From assembly GCA_902555065.1 (NCBI GenBank), contig CACDQQ010000009.1, positions 1 through 33,172 on the forward strand: a stretch of 33,172 bases of DNA, read 5' to 3'. Both the position numbers and the translations under genes were made by a program. This stretch comes from an uncultured Pelagibacteraceae bacterium. Lineage in GTDB: Bacteria; Pseudomonadota; Alphaproteobacteria; Pelagibacterales; Pelagibacteraceae. Positions 15,967 through 23,717 of this stretch are shown piece by piece; positions within the stretch are counted from its first letter, which is position 1, and every line of letters begins with the position of its first letter. Under the pieces are notes generated by a model, which had not been told where the DNA came from, searched no databases, and saw nothing but the letters and a program-made list of their open reading frames with translations.

Positions 15967-17304
15967 TTACTGCTGTCCATATAAGAGAGTTGGCAACCAT
16001 AGTACTATTTTTGGATACGCTATGATTATAATTAATCCAATTATCTGCAATACCATGAACTGCATCATTCCAAGATAAATATCTTTTAAATCCCAACTTG
16101 GAACTACTCCTTTTAAAAAATAAGCAGATAACGCTACGGGGGGAGAGAGCCAGGCAGTTTGTAAATTAACAGCAACAAGAATTGCAAACCAAGTTAAATT
16201 AAATCCTAATGCTTCTACCAATGGTAAAATTATAGGAACAACTATCATAACAATTGGTACCCACTCTAATGGCCATCCTAAAAGAAAAATCATAATCATG
16301 ATTATTCCTAAAATTAAATATTTATTCATCTCAAGTGATAAAAGAAAATCTGTCAAAACCATTGGAGTTCCTAATCTAGCAAATACTGCTCCAAAGAAAT
16401 TAGAAGCAGCAACTAAAACCATAATTAATGCAGAAATTTCTAAAGTTTTAACTAGTGCGTCTTGTAATTTTTTTAATGTTAATTTTTTGTAAGCTAGTGA
16501 GAGCAATAATGCACCACCTGCACCACATCCTGCAGCTTCTGTTGGTGTAGCAAATCCAAACAAAATACTACCTAATGCAGCAAATACTAATGCAGCTGGT
16601 GGCACTAATCCTAAGAAAAATTCTAGCCATAATTTTTTTAAATCTGTTGTTCTTAATTCTTCTGGTATGGGCGGACCTAATTTTGGGTTCATCATACATC
16701 TGAATGTGGTGTATGCTGCATATAGGCATGCCAACAATATTCCTGGAACAATTGCAGCTGCGAATAAATCAGTTACAGGAATTTCCATAATTGGACCCAT
16801 AACCACAAGCATAATGCTCGGTGGAATTAGAATACCTAAAGTTCCTCCAGCAGTAATTGTACCAGCAGCTAATTTTACATCATAGTTTGATCTATTCATT
16901 GATTTTGCAGCCATAATTCCAAGAATTGTAACTGATGCACCAACTATTCCAGTTGCGGCTGCGAATATTACCGATACAAATAAAACTGCATAATATAAAG
17001 AGCCTCTAACTCTAGCCAACATCATTTGGAAAGCTGAGAATAATCTCTCCATTAAACCTGCTTGTTCCATCATTATTCCCATAAATACAAATAAGGGGAC
17101 GGCGGCGAGGGTTTGTTCGGTCATTACCATCGAAAATTGAAGTGTCATTAAATAGAAAACCAATTTTCCAAAACCTAAATAACCAAAAACGAAACCTAAA
17201 AAAATAAGAGTGAATGAAATTGGAAATCCTATAAATATTGCAAACAACATCACACCAATAAGTATGAAACCTAAAATTGCAGGATCTATTAAATGTGAAA
17301 GCAT
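15967..17304 (-). CDS. dctM: TRAP transporter large permease
   Basis: A 445-residue DctM-type membrane subunit with about twelve hydrophobic segments, forming the sodium-driven transport path of a tripartite TRAP system. Conserved blocks include FVFMGIMMEQAG near 72-83, GTITAGGTLGILIPPSIMLV near 150-169 and a WLSPPVALSAYF segment near 384-395. The start overlaps the dctQ stop as TAATG. Two stretches at conserved motifs (17095-17121 and 16132-16155) use C-ending GC-rich codons (for example CTC-GCC-GCC-GTC-CCC), unlike the AT-rich usage elsewhere in the gene. The protein frame is uninterrupted across both. Substrate is set by the DctP partner. Confidence 0.93.
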   Translation of the reverse strand: MLSHLIDPAILGFILIGVMLFAIFIGFPISFTLIFLGFVFGYLGFGKLVFYLMTLQFSMVMTEQTLAAVPLFVFMGIMMEQAGLMERLFSAFQMMLARVRGSLYYAVLFVSVIFAAATGIVGASVTILGIMAAKSMNRSNYDVKLAAGTITAGGTLGILIPPSIMLVVMGPIMEIPVTDLFAAAIVPGILLACLYAAYTTFRCMMNPKLGPPIPEELRTTDLKKLWLEFFLGLVPPAALVFAALGSILFGFATPTEAAGCGAGGALLLSLAYKKLTLKKLQDALVKTLEISALIMVLVAASNFFGAVFARLGTPMVLTDFLLSLEMNKYLILGIIMIMIFLLGWPLEWVPIVMIVVPIILPLVEALGFNLTWFAILVAVNLQTAWLSPPVALSAYFLKGVVPSWDLKDIYLGMMQFMVLQIIGLIIIIAYPKIVLWLPTLLYGQQ

Positions 17305-17909
17305 TAACTACCTGGCCATTTACCTTTGACAGCTGCGTAATAACTTTTAAAAAGTTCTGAAACACCTTGTATTAAAAGGAAAACAATTCCAATCCATAGA
17401 CAAGACTTTATCGGCCACATATATGGCATCCATGTTGTATCCATCCCTCTTTCGTTTCTCATTATACTTTCTTGGACAAAGCCTGTTGTCATATACAAAA
17501 AGACTATTAATCCTGGAAAATAAAATAATAAGTAAAGCCAAAAATCTATTCTGCCTTGAGTTTTAACTTTAAAATTTCTATATAAAAAATCTGCTCTTAT
17601 ATGAACACCTTTTGAAAGAGCGTATCCTGCTCCCAACATAAATAATGCTCCATAAAAAAATCTGCTCATATCATAAGCCCAGATTGTAGGAGCTAAAAAT
17701 AATTTTCTTGCTAAAACTTCATAAACCATCCCAAGCATTAGCGGGATAGTAATCCAGCAAACAATGTTTCCTATTAATTTACTAAATCTGTCTATGTTAA
17801 CTATAGTTTTAGCCATCCAAGTTGGCATATCATCAGGCATCTTTCCAGATCCTGATCGCCTTTCGGCTATCATTTCATCTGAAATATCTAACTTTGGATT
17901 ATCCGACAT
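17304..17909 (-). CDS. dctQ: TRAP transporter small permease
   Basis: A 201-residue four-helix DctQ subunit. After a hydrophilic N-terminus of about 30 residues, four membrane segments follow, with the family-typical RKLFLAPTIWAYDMSRF and GVHIRADF blocks. It bridges the binding protein and DctM in the inner membrane. The ATG lies 53 bases after the dctP stop, with a hairpin between; the stop overlaps dctM as TAATG, so DctQ and DctM are probably made by coupled translation. No Shine-Dalgarno sequence precedes the ATG, which lies directly after the hairpin's T-rich tail. Confidence 0.9.
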   Translation of the reverse strand: MSDNPKLDISDEMIAERRSGSGKMPDDMPTWMAKTIVNIDRFSKLIGNIVCWITIPLMLGMVYEVLARKLFLAPTIWAYDMSRFFYGALFMLGAGYALSKGVHIRADFLYRNFKVKTQGRIDFWLYLLFYFPGLIVFLYMTTGFVQESIMRNERGMDTTWMPYMWPIKSCLWIGIVFLLIQGVSELFKSYYAAVKGKWPGS

Positions 17910-17927
17910 AAAAATTTTTGAAAAAGA

Positions 17928-17951
17928 AAGCGGGCTTATAAAAGCCCGCTT
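17928..17951 (-). terminator. Hairpin between dctP and dctQ
   Basis: A perfect ten-base-pair stem (AAGCGGGCTT and its complement) with a four-base loop, 11 bases after the dctP stop and 18 bases before the dctQ start. On the minus strand it is followed by TTCTTTTTC. It probably lowers read-through into the membrane subunits or stabilises dctP mRNA. The placement matches the hairpin after ugpB. Confidence 0.8.
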
Positions 17952-17962
17952 AATAACTTTAT

Positions 17963-19060
17963 TTATTTCTTCAACGAATTAGCATAAGCCATTCCTAGCT
18001 TAGCATTCGATGTTTGTGCACCAGACCAGAATGGTACAGCAGTATTAGCAAAGCTTATCATAGAGTCATAAACTTCTTTAAAGAATGCGTTTTCTTTTGC
18101 ATTTTTCTCTAAAGTTGCTTTCGCTGCAGCCATATAAGCTGGGAAATAATCAGCTGGTGTATCTTCAAGTATCACACCATGATTTTCAGTTAGATCTTTA
18201 AGTGCTAATCCATTAGTGTTGATTCTGTAAGCTAAAGCTCTCATCAACGATGCATCAGCAGCCATCTTCATTGAAAATTTCTCATGGTCAGTGAACTTAT
18301 CGTAAGTACTTTTGTTTAAGTAAAAGTCAGCATTTACGACTACTTGGTGTAAACCTTGTAGATAGTAGTGTTTTAATACTTTATGTATACCAAACACTTT
18401 ATCTGGTTGAGGACAACACCACTCAGCAGCATCAATAGTTCCTGCTTCCAATGCTGGAAGAATATCTCCACCACCCATTGCAACTGAAGCTATTCCAATG
18501 TCTTTATAAGTTTGACCTGGAATTCCTGGAGGAGTTCTGAACTTAAATGTTCTGAAATCATCCATGTCTTTGATTTTTCTTGGGAACCATCCTAAAGCTT
18601 CTGGACCAACTGGTTGAAGCATGAAACCTTTAATGTCTCTTTTCATTTCTCCCCAAAGTCTGTCATATAGTTGTTCTCCACCACCATATAAAAACCATGA
18701 TAAAAATGCGATGTTATCAATTCCTACACCGCCACCTGCTACTGGCGAACCAAATAACATAGCAGCTGGATGTTCTCCAGACCAATAGTGAGTCCAAGCA
18801 AATCCGCAATCAATTAATCCTTTATCAACAGCATCAAGAGTTTCTTTAACTCCAACTACTGTTCCTGCTGGCATAATTTCAAATTTTAGAGATCCACCTG
18901 TTAGTTTTGTTACGTTGTCAGTAAAGTCTTTTAACATTACCGCTTCATCACCTTTAGCGCTAATAACCGTCTGACACTTTAACGTTTTTGCAGCATTTGC
19001 ATTTGAAATAAATCCAAATACTAAGAAAGCAGCAAACAACGCTGAAACGATTTTTTTCAT
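17963..19060 (-). CDS. dctP: TRAP transporter periplasmic binding protein
   Basis: A 365-residue DctP-family binding protein with a signal peptide of about 23 residues ending ANA. It resembles the TakP/FcbT1-type branch (COG4663) rather than the sialic-acid branch. The ligand arginine region is FKFRTPPG with R175, and the E-W motif is at E213-W214 in AAEWCCPQPD. In TakP-like proteins, as I recall them, this position reads EW-(V/A)-GPY; the double cysteine C215-C216 is notable. Ligands in this branch are 2-oxoacids, lactate-like hydroxyacids or mannitol-like compounds; the exact one is unknown. A strong Shine-Dalgarno sequence (AGAGAGGGA) precedes the ATG. It is the first gene of its unit, divergent from the GMC oxidoreductase. 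Confidence 0.92.
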   Translation of the reverse strand: MKKIVSALFAAFLVFGFISNANAAKTLKCQTVISAKGDEAVMLKDFTDNVTKLTGGSLKFEIMPAGTVVGVKETLDAVDKGLIDCGFAWTHYWSGEHPAAMLFGSPVAGGGVGIDNIAFLSWFLYGGGEQLYDRLWGEMKRDIKGFMLQPVGPEALGWFPRKIKDMDDFRTFKFRTPPGIPGQTYKDIGIASVAMGGGDILPALEAGTIDAAEWCCPQPDKVFGIHKVLKHYYLQGLHQVVVNADFYLNKSTYDKFTDHEKFSMKMAADASLMRALAYRINTNGLALKDLTENHGVILEDTPADYFPAYMAAAKATLEKNAKENAFFKEVYDSMISFANTAVPFWSGAQTSNAKLGMAYANSLKK

Positions 19061-19075
19061 TATATCCCTCTCTTT

Positions 19076-19094
19076 TAATTTATAATGTTAAGAT
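19076..19094 (-). promoter_or_regulatory. Element upstream of dctP shared with ugpB
   Basis: On the minus strand it reads ATCTTAACATTA followed directly by TAAATTA, ending 15 bases before the dctP ATG. It matches the sequence upstream of ugpB with one single-base gap. Its far edge is 101 bases from the divergent GMC oxidoreductase start (82 bases in the ugpB-glpD case). Role unproven: promoter core or shared regulator site. Confidence 0.5.
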
Positions 19095-19195
19095 CCTCTC
19101 AAAAATCTAAGGTACATACAAGCGTCATTTCGAAGTTTTTATGAGAAAAATGTTTAAAATCATTAAATATTCATTAAAAATTATTTATAAAAAAT

Positions 19196-20806
19196 ATGGA
19201 TAAATTTGATTACATAATTATTGGCGCTGGTTCAGCTGGCTGTGTTTTAGCTAATAGATTGTCCGCAAATCCAAAAAACAAAGTTCTATTATTGGAAGCG
19301 GGAGGAAAAGATACATATCCATGGATACACATACCAGTTGGATATTACAAAACTATGCATAATCCAAAAGTTGATTGGTGTTTTCATACTGAAAAAGACA
19401 AATCTATGAATAACCGATCAATTAGATATCCCAGGGGTAAAACATTAGGAGGGAGCTCCTCTATAAATGGACTGTTATGGATCAGAGGTCAAAGTCAAGA
19501 TTATAATAATTGGAGACAGCAAGGAAATGCAGGTTGGGGTTGGGAAGATGTATTGCCATACTTCATTAAATCAGAAAATAATGAATTAGGAAAGAATGAA
19601 TTTCATAACGACTCAGGTCCAATCGTAGTTTCGAATAAAAAAATCAAACTCAAAATGTTAGATGAATTCATAAATGCAGCAAATGAAATAGGAATTCCAA
19701 AGGTAGATGATTTTAATACAGGTAATAACTTTGGAGTTGGTTATTTTCAATTTACTACAACACGTAATAAATTTGGATTAAAACTAAGATGTAGTGCAGC
19801 TAAAGGATATCTAAATCCTGCAAAAAATAGAAAAAATTTAGAAATAATAGTGGATGCTCATGTTAAAAGGATTGTTTTTGAAGAAAATAAAGCAATTGGC
19901 ATAGAGTATTTTAAAGATGACAAACTAATAAATTCTAAAGTAAATAAAGAAATTATATTATCAGCAGGTTCAATCGGTTCTCCTCATATTCTACAAACAT
20001 CAGGTATTGGTGACTTAGATAATTTGAAAAATTTTGGTATTGATGGTGTAAAACATTTAAAAGGTGTTGGAAAAAACCTACAAGATCACTTAATGTTTAG
20101 ACCAGTTTATAAAGTTAAAAATCTTGAGTCTCTTAATAAAAAAATAAATAGTTTGTTTGGAAACTTTTTAATTGGTTTAGAATATGTACTTCAGCAAAGT
20201 GGCCCTATGACTATGGGGGCAAGTCAAGTATGTGGTTTTGCAAAAAGTGACAGTTCGAGGGAAACCCCAAATTTACAATTTCATGTACAACCTATAAGTA
20301 CTGATGTTTTAGGAAAATCAAAATTACATGACTTTCATGGTATTACTCCTACAGTAGCAAATATAAGACCATCTAGTAGAGGAGAAATTTCACTTAAAAG
20401 TGCTGACAATAGAGAACCACCAAAAATTCAAATGAATTATTTATCTACTGAAGACGATAGAATGGTTGCCGCAAAAGGTTTAAAACTTGTGAGAAGAATT
20501 ATTATGGAAACAGAGACATTTAAAAAATACGAACCAGAGGAATATCGACCTGGAGCAAATATTGAAGACGATGAAGAGTTGGTTAAAGCAGGAAGCGAAT
20601 ATGCACAAACTATTTTTCATCCTGTTGGAACATGTAAAATGGGGAGTGATGAAAACGCAGTTGTTGATGATAAACTTAGAGTTCACGGAATTAAGAATTT
20701 AAGGGTAGTAGACGCATCAATTATGCCTAATATAACTTCTGGAAATACTAATTCACCAACAATTATGATAGCTGAAAAGGGTGCAGATATGATATTGAAT
20801 AGTTAA
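19196..20806 (+). CDS. GMC family FAD oxidoreductase (choline/alcohol dehydrogenase-like)
   Basis: A 536-residue flavoprotein that oxidises an alcohol to an aldehyde. The FAD-binding [14 protein letters not shown] is at about 11-24; the GMC signatures are [19 protein letters not shown] near 81-99 and [17 protein letters not shown] near 262-278. The catalytic histidine lies in [10 protein letters not shown], and a second active-site region in the [15 protein letters not shown] end block. It resembles BetA and AlkJ; choline cannot be claimed, because no betaine-aldehyde dehydrogenase gene lies nearby. It heads a six-gene plus-strand unit divergent from the TRAP genes, so its substrate may be imported by that system. 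Its stop overlaps the terC start as TAATG. Confidence 0.9.
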   Translation: MDKFDYIIIGAGSAGCVLANRLSANPKNKVLLLEAGGKDTYPWIHIPVGYYKTMHNPKVDWCFHTEKDKSMNNRSIRYPRGKTLGGSSSINGLLWIRGQSQDYNNWRQQGNAGWGWEDVLPYFIKSENNELGKNEFHNDSGPIVVSNKKIKLKMLDEFINAANEIGIPKVDDFNTGNNFGVGYFQFTTTRNKFGLKLRCSAAKGYLNPAKNRKNLEIIVDAHVKRIVFEENKAIGIEYFKDDKLINSKVNKEIILSAGSIGSPHILQTSGIGDLDNLKNFGIDGVKHLKGVGKNLQDHLMFRPVYKVKNLESLNKKINSLFGNFLIGLEYVLQQSGPMTMGASQVCGFAKSDSSRETPNLQFHVQPISTDVLGKSKLHDFHGITPTVANIRPSSRGEISLKSADNREPPKIQMNYLSTEDDRMVAAKGLKLVRRIIMETETFKKYEPEEYRPGANIEDDEELVKAGSEYAQTIFHPVGTCKMGSDENAVVDDKLRVHGIKNLRVVDASIMPNITSGNTNSPTIMIAEKGADMILNS

Positions 20807-21387
20807 TGATATCAGAACAGATTCTTATTTTTTTTCAAATAGTTTTTATCGATTTAGTTTTAGCAGGAGATAATGCAATTATAATTGGAATGGTTGCATC
20901 CCAATTCCCAACTGAGCAAAGAAAAAAAATTATTTTTTGGGGAATTGGAGCAGCAGTAGTTTTAAGAATTATATTTACACTAATAACTGCTTATCTATTA
21001 CAAATCACAGGACTTAGATTTATAGGTGGAATATTACTACTTTATATATGTTATAGACTTTATGTGGATGTAATTAAAATGAATAGTAACGCTGAAGAAA
21101 ATATCAAAAAAGTAGATAGTTCGTCATTCATGAAAGCTATAACAACTGTAATATTAGCAGATGTAACGATGAGTTTAGATAATGTGTTAGGAGTAGCGGG
21201 TGCAGCTAGAGATCACTATATGTTATTAATATTTGGTCTTGTTTTATCAATAGTTTTAATGGCTACTGCAGCAACATTGATATCTGGCTGGATTAAAAAG
21301 TATAAATGGATAGGATGGGTTGGATTATTAGCAATATTATTTGTTGCAATAGAACTAATATATACGGACGTTAAACTATTTTTATAA
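20806..21387 (+). CDS. TerC family integral membrane protein (YjbE-type)
   Basis: A 193-residue inner-membrane protein with about six or seven hydrophobic segments. The two TerC hallmarks are DLVLAGDNAIIIG with D22-N23 and LADVTMSLDNVLGV with D125-N126; these paired Asp-Asn sites are thought to bind metal. Members export manganese or help load metal onto secreted proteins, and the short YjbE-type form matches this length. The start overlaps the GMC oxidoreductase stop by one base and the next gene begins immediately after its stop. Its tie to the surrounding catabolic genes is unclear. Confidence 0.9.
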   Translation: MISEQILIFFQIVFIDLVLAGDNAIIIGMVASQFPTEQRKKIIFWGIGAAVVLRIIFTLITAYLLQITGLRFIGGILLLYICYRLYVDVIKMNSNAEENIKKVDSSSFMKAITTVILADVTMSLDNVLGVAGAARDHYMLLIFGLVLSIVLMATAATLISGWIKKYKWIGWVGLLAILFVAIELIYTDVKLFL

Positions 21388-22146
21388 ATGTATTTAAAAA
21401 GAATTAATTTAAAAAATAAAGTTGCTTTAGTAACAGGTGCAGGAAAAGGTATTGGTAGAGCATGCTCTATTGCTCTTGCAGAAGCTGGTGCAACAATAAT
21501 TGGAGTAAGTAGAACTACTTCTGATCTTGATAAGCTTCAAAAAGATATAAAAAAAGTTAAAGGAAAATTAACTAAAATAACTTGTGATATAATGGATTAT
21601 GAAGATCTTTCTTCTAAATTAAAAAAAATTAAGAAAGTAGATATACTTGTAAATAACGCAGGCACGAACATTCCTGAGGCTTTTGAAAAAATAAAACAAA
21701 CAAGCATGAATTATCTTGTAGATTTAAATATGAAAGCAGCATTCAATGTTGCTCAATTAGTAGTCCTAAAAATGTTAAAAAATAAAAAAAAAGGTGGATC
21801 TATAATTAATATGTCCTCACAATTAGGGCATGTTGGTATGTCGGGTAGAAATGTTTATAACATGACAAAATTTGGAATTGAGGGATTAACAAAAGGAATG
21901 GGTGTTGAACTTGCAACAAAAAATATCAGAGTAAATACAGTTGCACCTACATTTGTTGAAACTCCAATGGTTAAAAAATTCTTTAAAAATAAAAAATTTA
22001 AACAGCTTGCTTTAAGTAATATACCCATGGGAAAAGTTGCAACTGAGTCTGATGTGGCTACAGCAGTATGTTTTTTAGCTTCAGATGCAGCGAGTATGAT
22101 AACTGGGACATCAATTGTAATTGATGGTGGTTGGACAGCAAAATAA
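21388..22146 (+). CDS. Short-chain dehydrogenase/reductase
   Basis: A 252-residue classical SDR that uses NAD(P)H to interconvert a hydroxyl and a carbonyl. The cofactor motif TGAGKGIG is at 16-23, NNAG at 89-92, and the catalytic S143, Y157 and K161 (YNMTK) are all present, with the family end motif ITGTSIVIDGGW. The ATG follows the terC stop directly (TAAATG) and its own stop overlaps the next start as TAATG. It probably acts on the same pathway as the GMC oxidoreductase, for example reducing or oxidising a keto acid, but the substrate cannot be read. Confidence 0.92.
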   Translation: MYLKRINLKNKVALVTGAGKGIGRACSIALAEAGATIIGVSRTTSDLDKLQKDIKKVKGKLTKITCDIMDYEDLSSKLKKIKKVDILVNNAGTNIPEAFEKIKQTSMNYLVDLNMKAAFNVAQLVVLKMLKNKKKGGSIINMSSQLGHVGMSGRNVYNMTKFGIEGLTKGMGVELATKNIRVNTVAPTFVETPMVKKFFKNKKFKQLALSNIPMGKVATESDVATAVCFLASDAASMITGTSIVIDGGWTAK

Positions 22147-22934
22147 TGAAAAAATTGTTGCTTTTTCTAGCAATTATATTTTCTACACACTCTCATGCTT
22201 TAGAGTTTCAAGGTAAATTTTTACAAGGACATTTTATTTTAGGTAAAGCAGAAGCTGGATCAAAGGTATTTGTAGATAAAACACAAGTTAAAGTATCTGG
22301 GGATGGATATTTTGTATTTGGTATTGATAGAGATCGAAAATTTGATGTAGCTATTACTGAAATAAGTAATGGTAAAAAAAATAAAGTTATAAAAAAAGTT
22401 TTTAAGAGAAAATATAATATTCAAAGAATAGATGGTCTGCCTGAAAATAAAGTTACACCACCAGAGTCTGTTTATAAAAGAATTAAAGAGGAAAATGGGA
22501 GAATTGGAAAAGCAAGAGCCATCAATTCAGATTTAACTTTCTTTACTGAACAATTTATTATGCCAGTTAAAGGAATAATTAGTGGAGTTTATGGTAGCCA
22601 AAGAATTCTTAATGGTAAACCTAAGTGGCCTCACTATGGAATTGATATTGCAGCGAAACAAGGAACTAAAATTAAATCATCTGGAACTGGAATAGTGACT
22701 ATGGCAGAAGATGATCTTTATTATACAGGTGGTACTGTAATAATGGACCACGGACATGGAATTTCAACGATATATTCACATCTAGAAAATGTAATGGTAA
22801 ATGTTGGTGATGAAGTTAAACAAGGAGAAATTATAGGTACTGTTGGATCCACTGGAAGATCAACAGGGCCTCATTTAGATTTTAGGATAAATTGGTTTCA
22901 AACTAGACTTGATCCTATGAGCATTCTTCAATAA
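22146..22934 (+). CDS. Exported M23 (LytM-type) peptidase-like protein
   Basis: A 262-residue periplasmic protein from the ATG at 22146, which overlaps the SDR stop as TAATG; a TTG at 22131 would place extra residues before the signal peptide and is rejected. Residues 1-18 are a signal peptide (ending SHA). The C-terminal M23 domain has H163-YGI-D167 (zinc ligands), H212 in IYSHL, and H243-L-D245 where active enzymes usually have H-x-H. The final zinc histidine is therefore aspartate. I recall related proteobacterial proteins with the same GPHLD pattern, so this may be a subfamily trait. It may cut peptidoglycan cross-links or, if inactive, act as a cell-wall hydrolase activator. Confidence 0.88.
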   Translation: MKKLLLFLAIIFSTHSHALEFQGKFLQGHFILGKAEAGSKVFVDKTQVKVSGDGYFVFGIDRDRKFDVAITEISNGKKNKVIKKVFKRKYNIQRIDGLPENKVTPPESVYKRIKEENGRIGKARAINSDLTFFTEQFIMPVKGIISGVYGSQRILNGKPKWPHYGIDIAAKQGTKIKSSGTGIVTMAEDDLYYTGGTVIMDHGHGISTIYSHLENVMVNVGDEVKQGEIIGTVGSTGRSTGPHLDFRINWFQTRLDPMSILQ

Positions 22935-22943
22935 GTTCTTCCT

Positions 22944-23717
22944 ATGAAAAATGAAATTAATCGTATTGCCGACAGGTTAGTTAAAGCTTTCAACACAAAT
23001 ACAGTCATCAATCCTATCCCAGTAAAATATTGTAAAAATATTAATTTAGCCAACAAACTTAGAAAATTGTGTGAAGATCAAATTAAAGATGAAACAATTG
23101 GAATAAAAGCTGGTGGAACTGGAATTCAAGCTTTAAAAAAATTAAAAGAAAAAGAACCTTTTACAGCAAAAGTATTTAAAAAAAGATTAGTTAAATCTGG
23201 TCAAAAAGTAAAAATAAACCAACACACTAAAGGTATAGAAGTTGAAGTTTATTATTTTATTAATAAATCTTTCTTTGATTTTAAAGGAAAAGTTACAAAA
23301 TCAAATGTCACTAAATTTATTAAATTTATGGGGCCTTGTTTTGAAATAGTTGGATTTAGACAAAGAAATAAAAAATTTACATATTTAGGAGATATATGTG
23401 GAGATTTTGGGTTTAATATCAAATTTGTTGTTGGAAGAAAAACAAAGTTTAAAAAATTAAACTTAAATAATTTAAAAACTTCAATGGTTAGCAAAAAAAA
23501 TGGAGTAAAAGTAAATGGTAATACAAATATTGTTTATATTAATCCATTAAATTCTTTAAGATTTGTTTTAAAAAAAGTTAAAAAAGAAAAGATTAGTTTA
23601 AATAAAGATTTTTATGTTTTCACAGGTTCAACTGTGGGAGTAGTTCCATTTAAAGGAAAAGGATTATACAAAGGAACAGTTGATAAAATTGGTTCTGTTA
23701 GTGTTAACATTCGTTAA
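22944..23717 (+). CDS. 2-keto-4-pentenoate hydratase / fumarylpyruvate-type family protein (MhpD-like)
   Basis: A 257-residue protein of the MhpD/4-oxalocrotonate decarboxylase family, which hydrates or decarboxylates 2-oxo-enoic acids. The metal-ligand pattern is present: E99-V-E101 and E134 in FEIVGFR. The N-terminal IGIKAGGTGIQ block near 52-62 and the closing FTGSTVGVVPFKGKG and GSVSVNIR blocks match the family, while overall divergence is high and lysine content large. It begins nine bases after the M23 gene and its stop overlaps the M24 start as TAATG. Its place in an operon with dehydrogenases suggests a 2-oxoacid step. No aromatic ring-cleavage genes are in view, so a classical meta-cleavage role is doubtful. 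Confidence 0.8.
   Translation: MKNEINRIADRLVKAFNTNTVINPIPVKYCKNINLANKLRKLCEDQIKDETIGIKAGGTGIQALKKLKEKEPFTAKVFKKRLVKSGQKVKINQHTKGIEVEVYYFINKSFFDFKGKVTKSNVTKFIKFMGPCFEIVGFRQRNKKFTYLGDICGDFGFNIKFVVGRKTKFKKLNLNNLKTSMVSKKNGVKVNGNTNIVYINPLNSLRFVLKKVKKEKISLNKDFYVFTGSTVGVVPFKGKGLYKGTVDKIGSVSVNIR

Noticed and set aside
17012..17365. 117-residue minus-strand open frame overlapping dctM and dctQ
   Set aside because: Out-of-frame reading of the dctM start region; the real frames are intact with family motifs, so there is no frameshift.
19196..20806. Choline dehydrogenase (betA) as a firm name for the GMC gene
   Set aside because: GMC motifs alone do not give the substrate, and no betaine-aldehyde dehydrogenase or choline transporter gene is in the window.
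22131..22145. TTG start for the M23 protein
   Set aside because: Adds five residues before a clean signal peptide and overlaps the SDR gene; ATG at 22146 is better.
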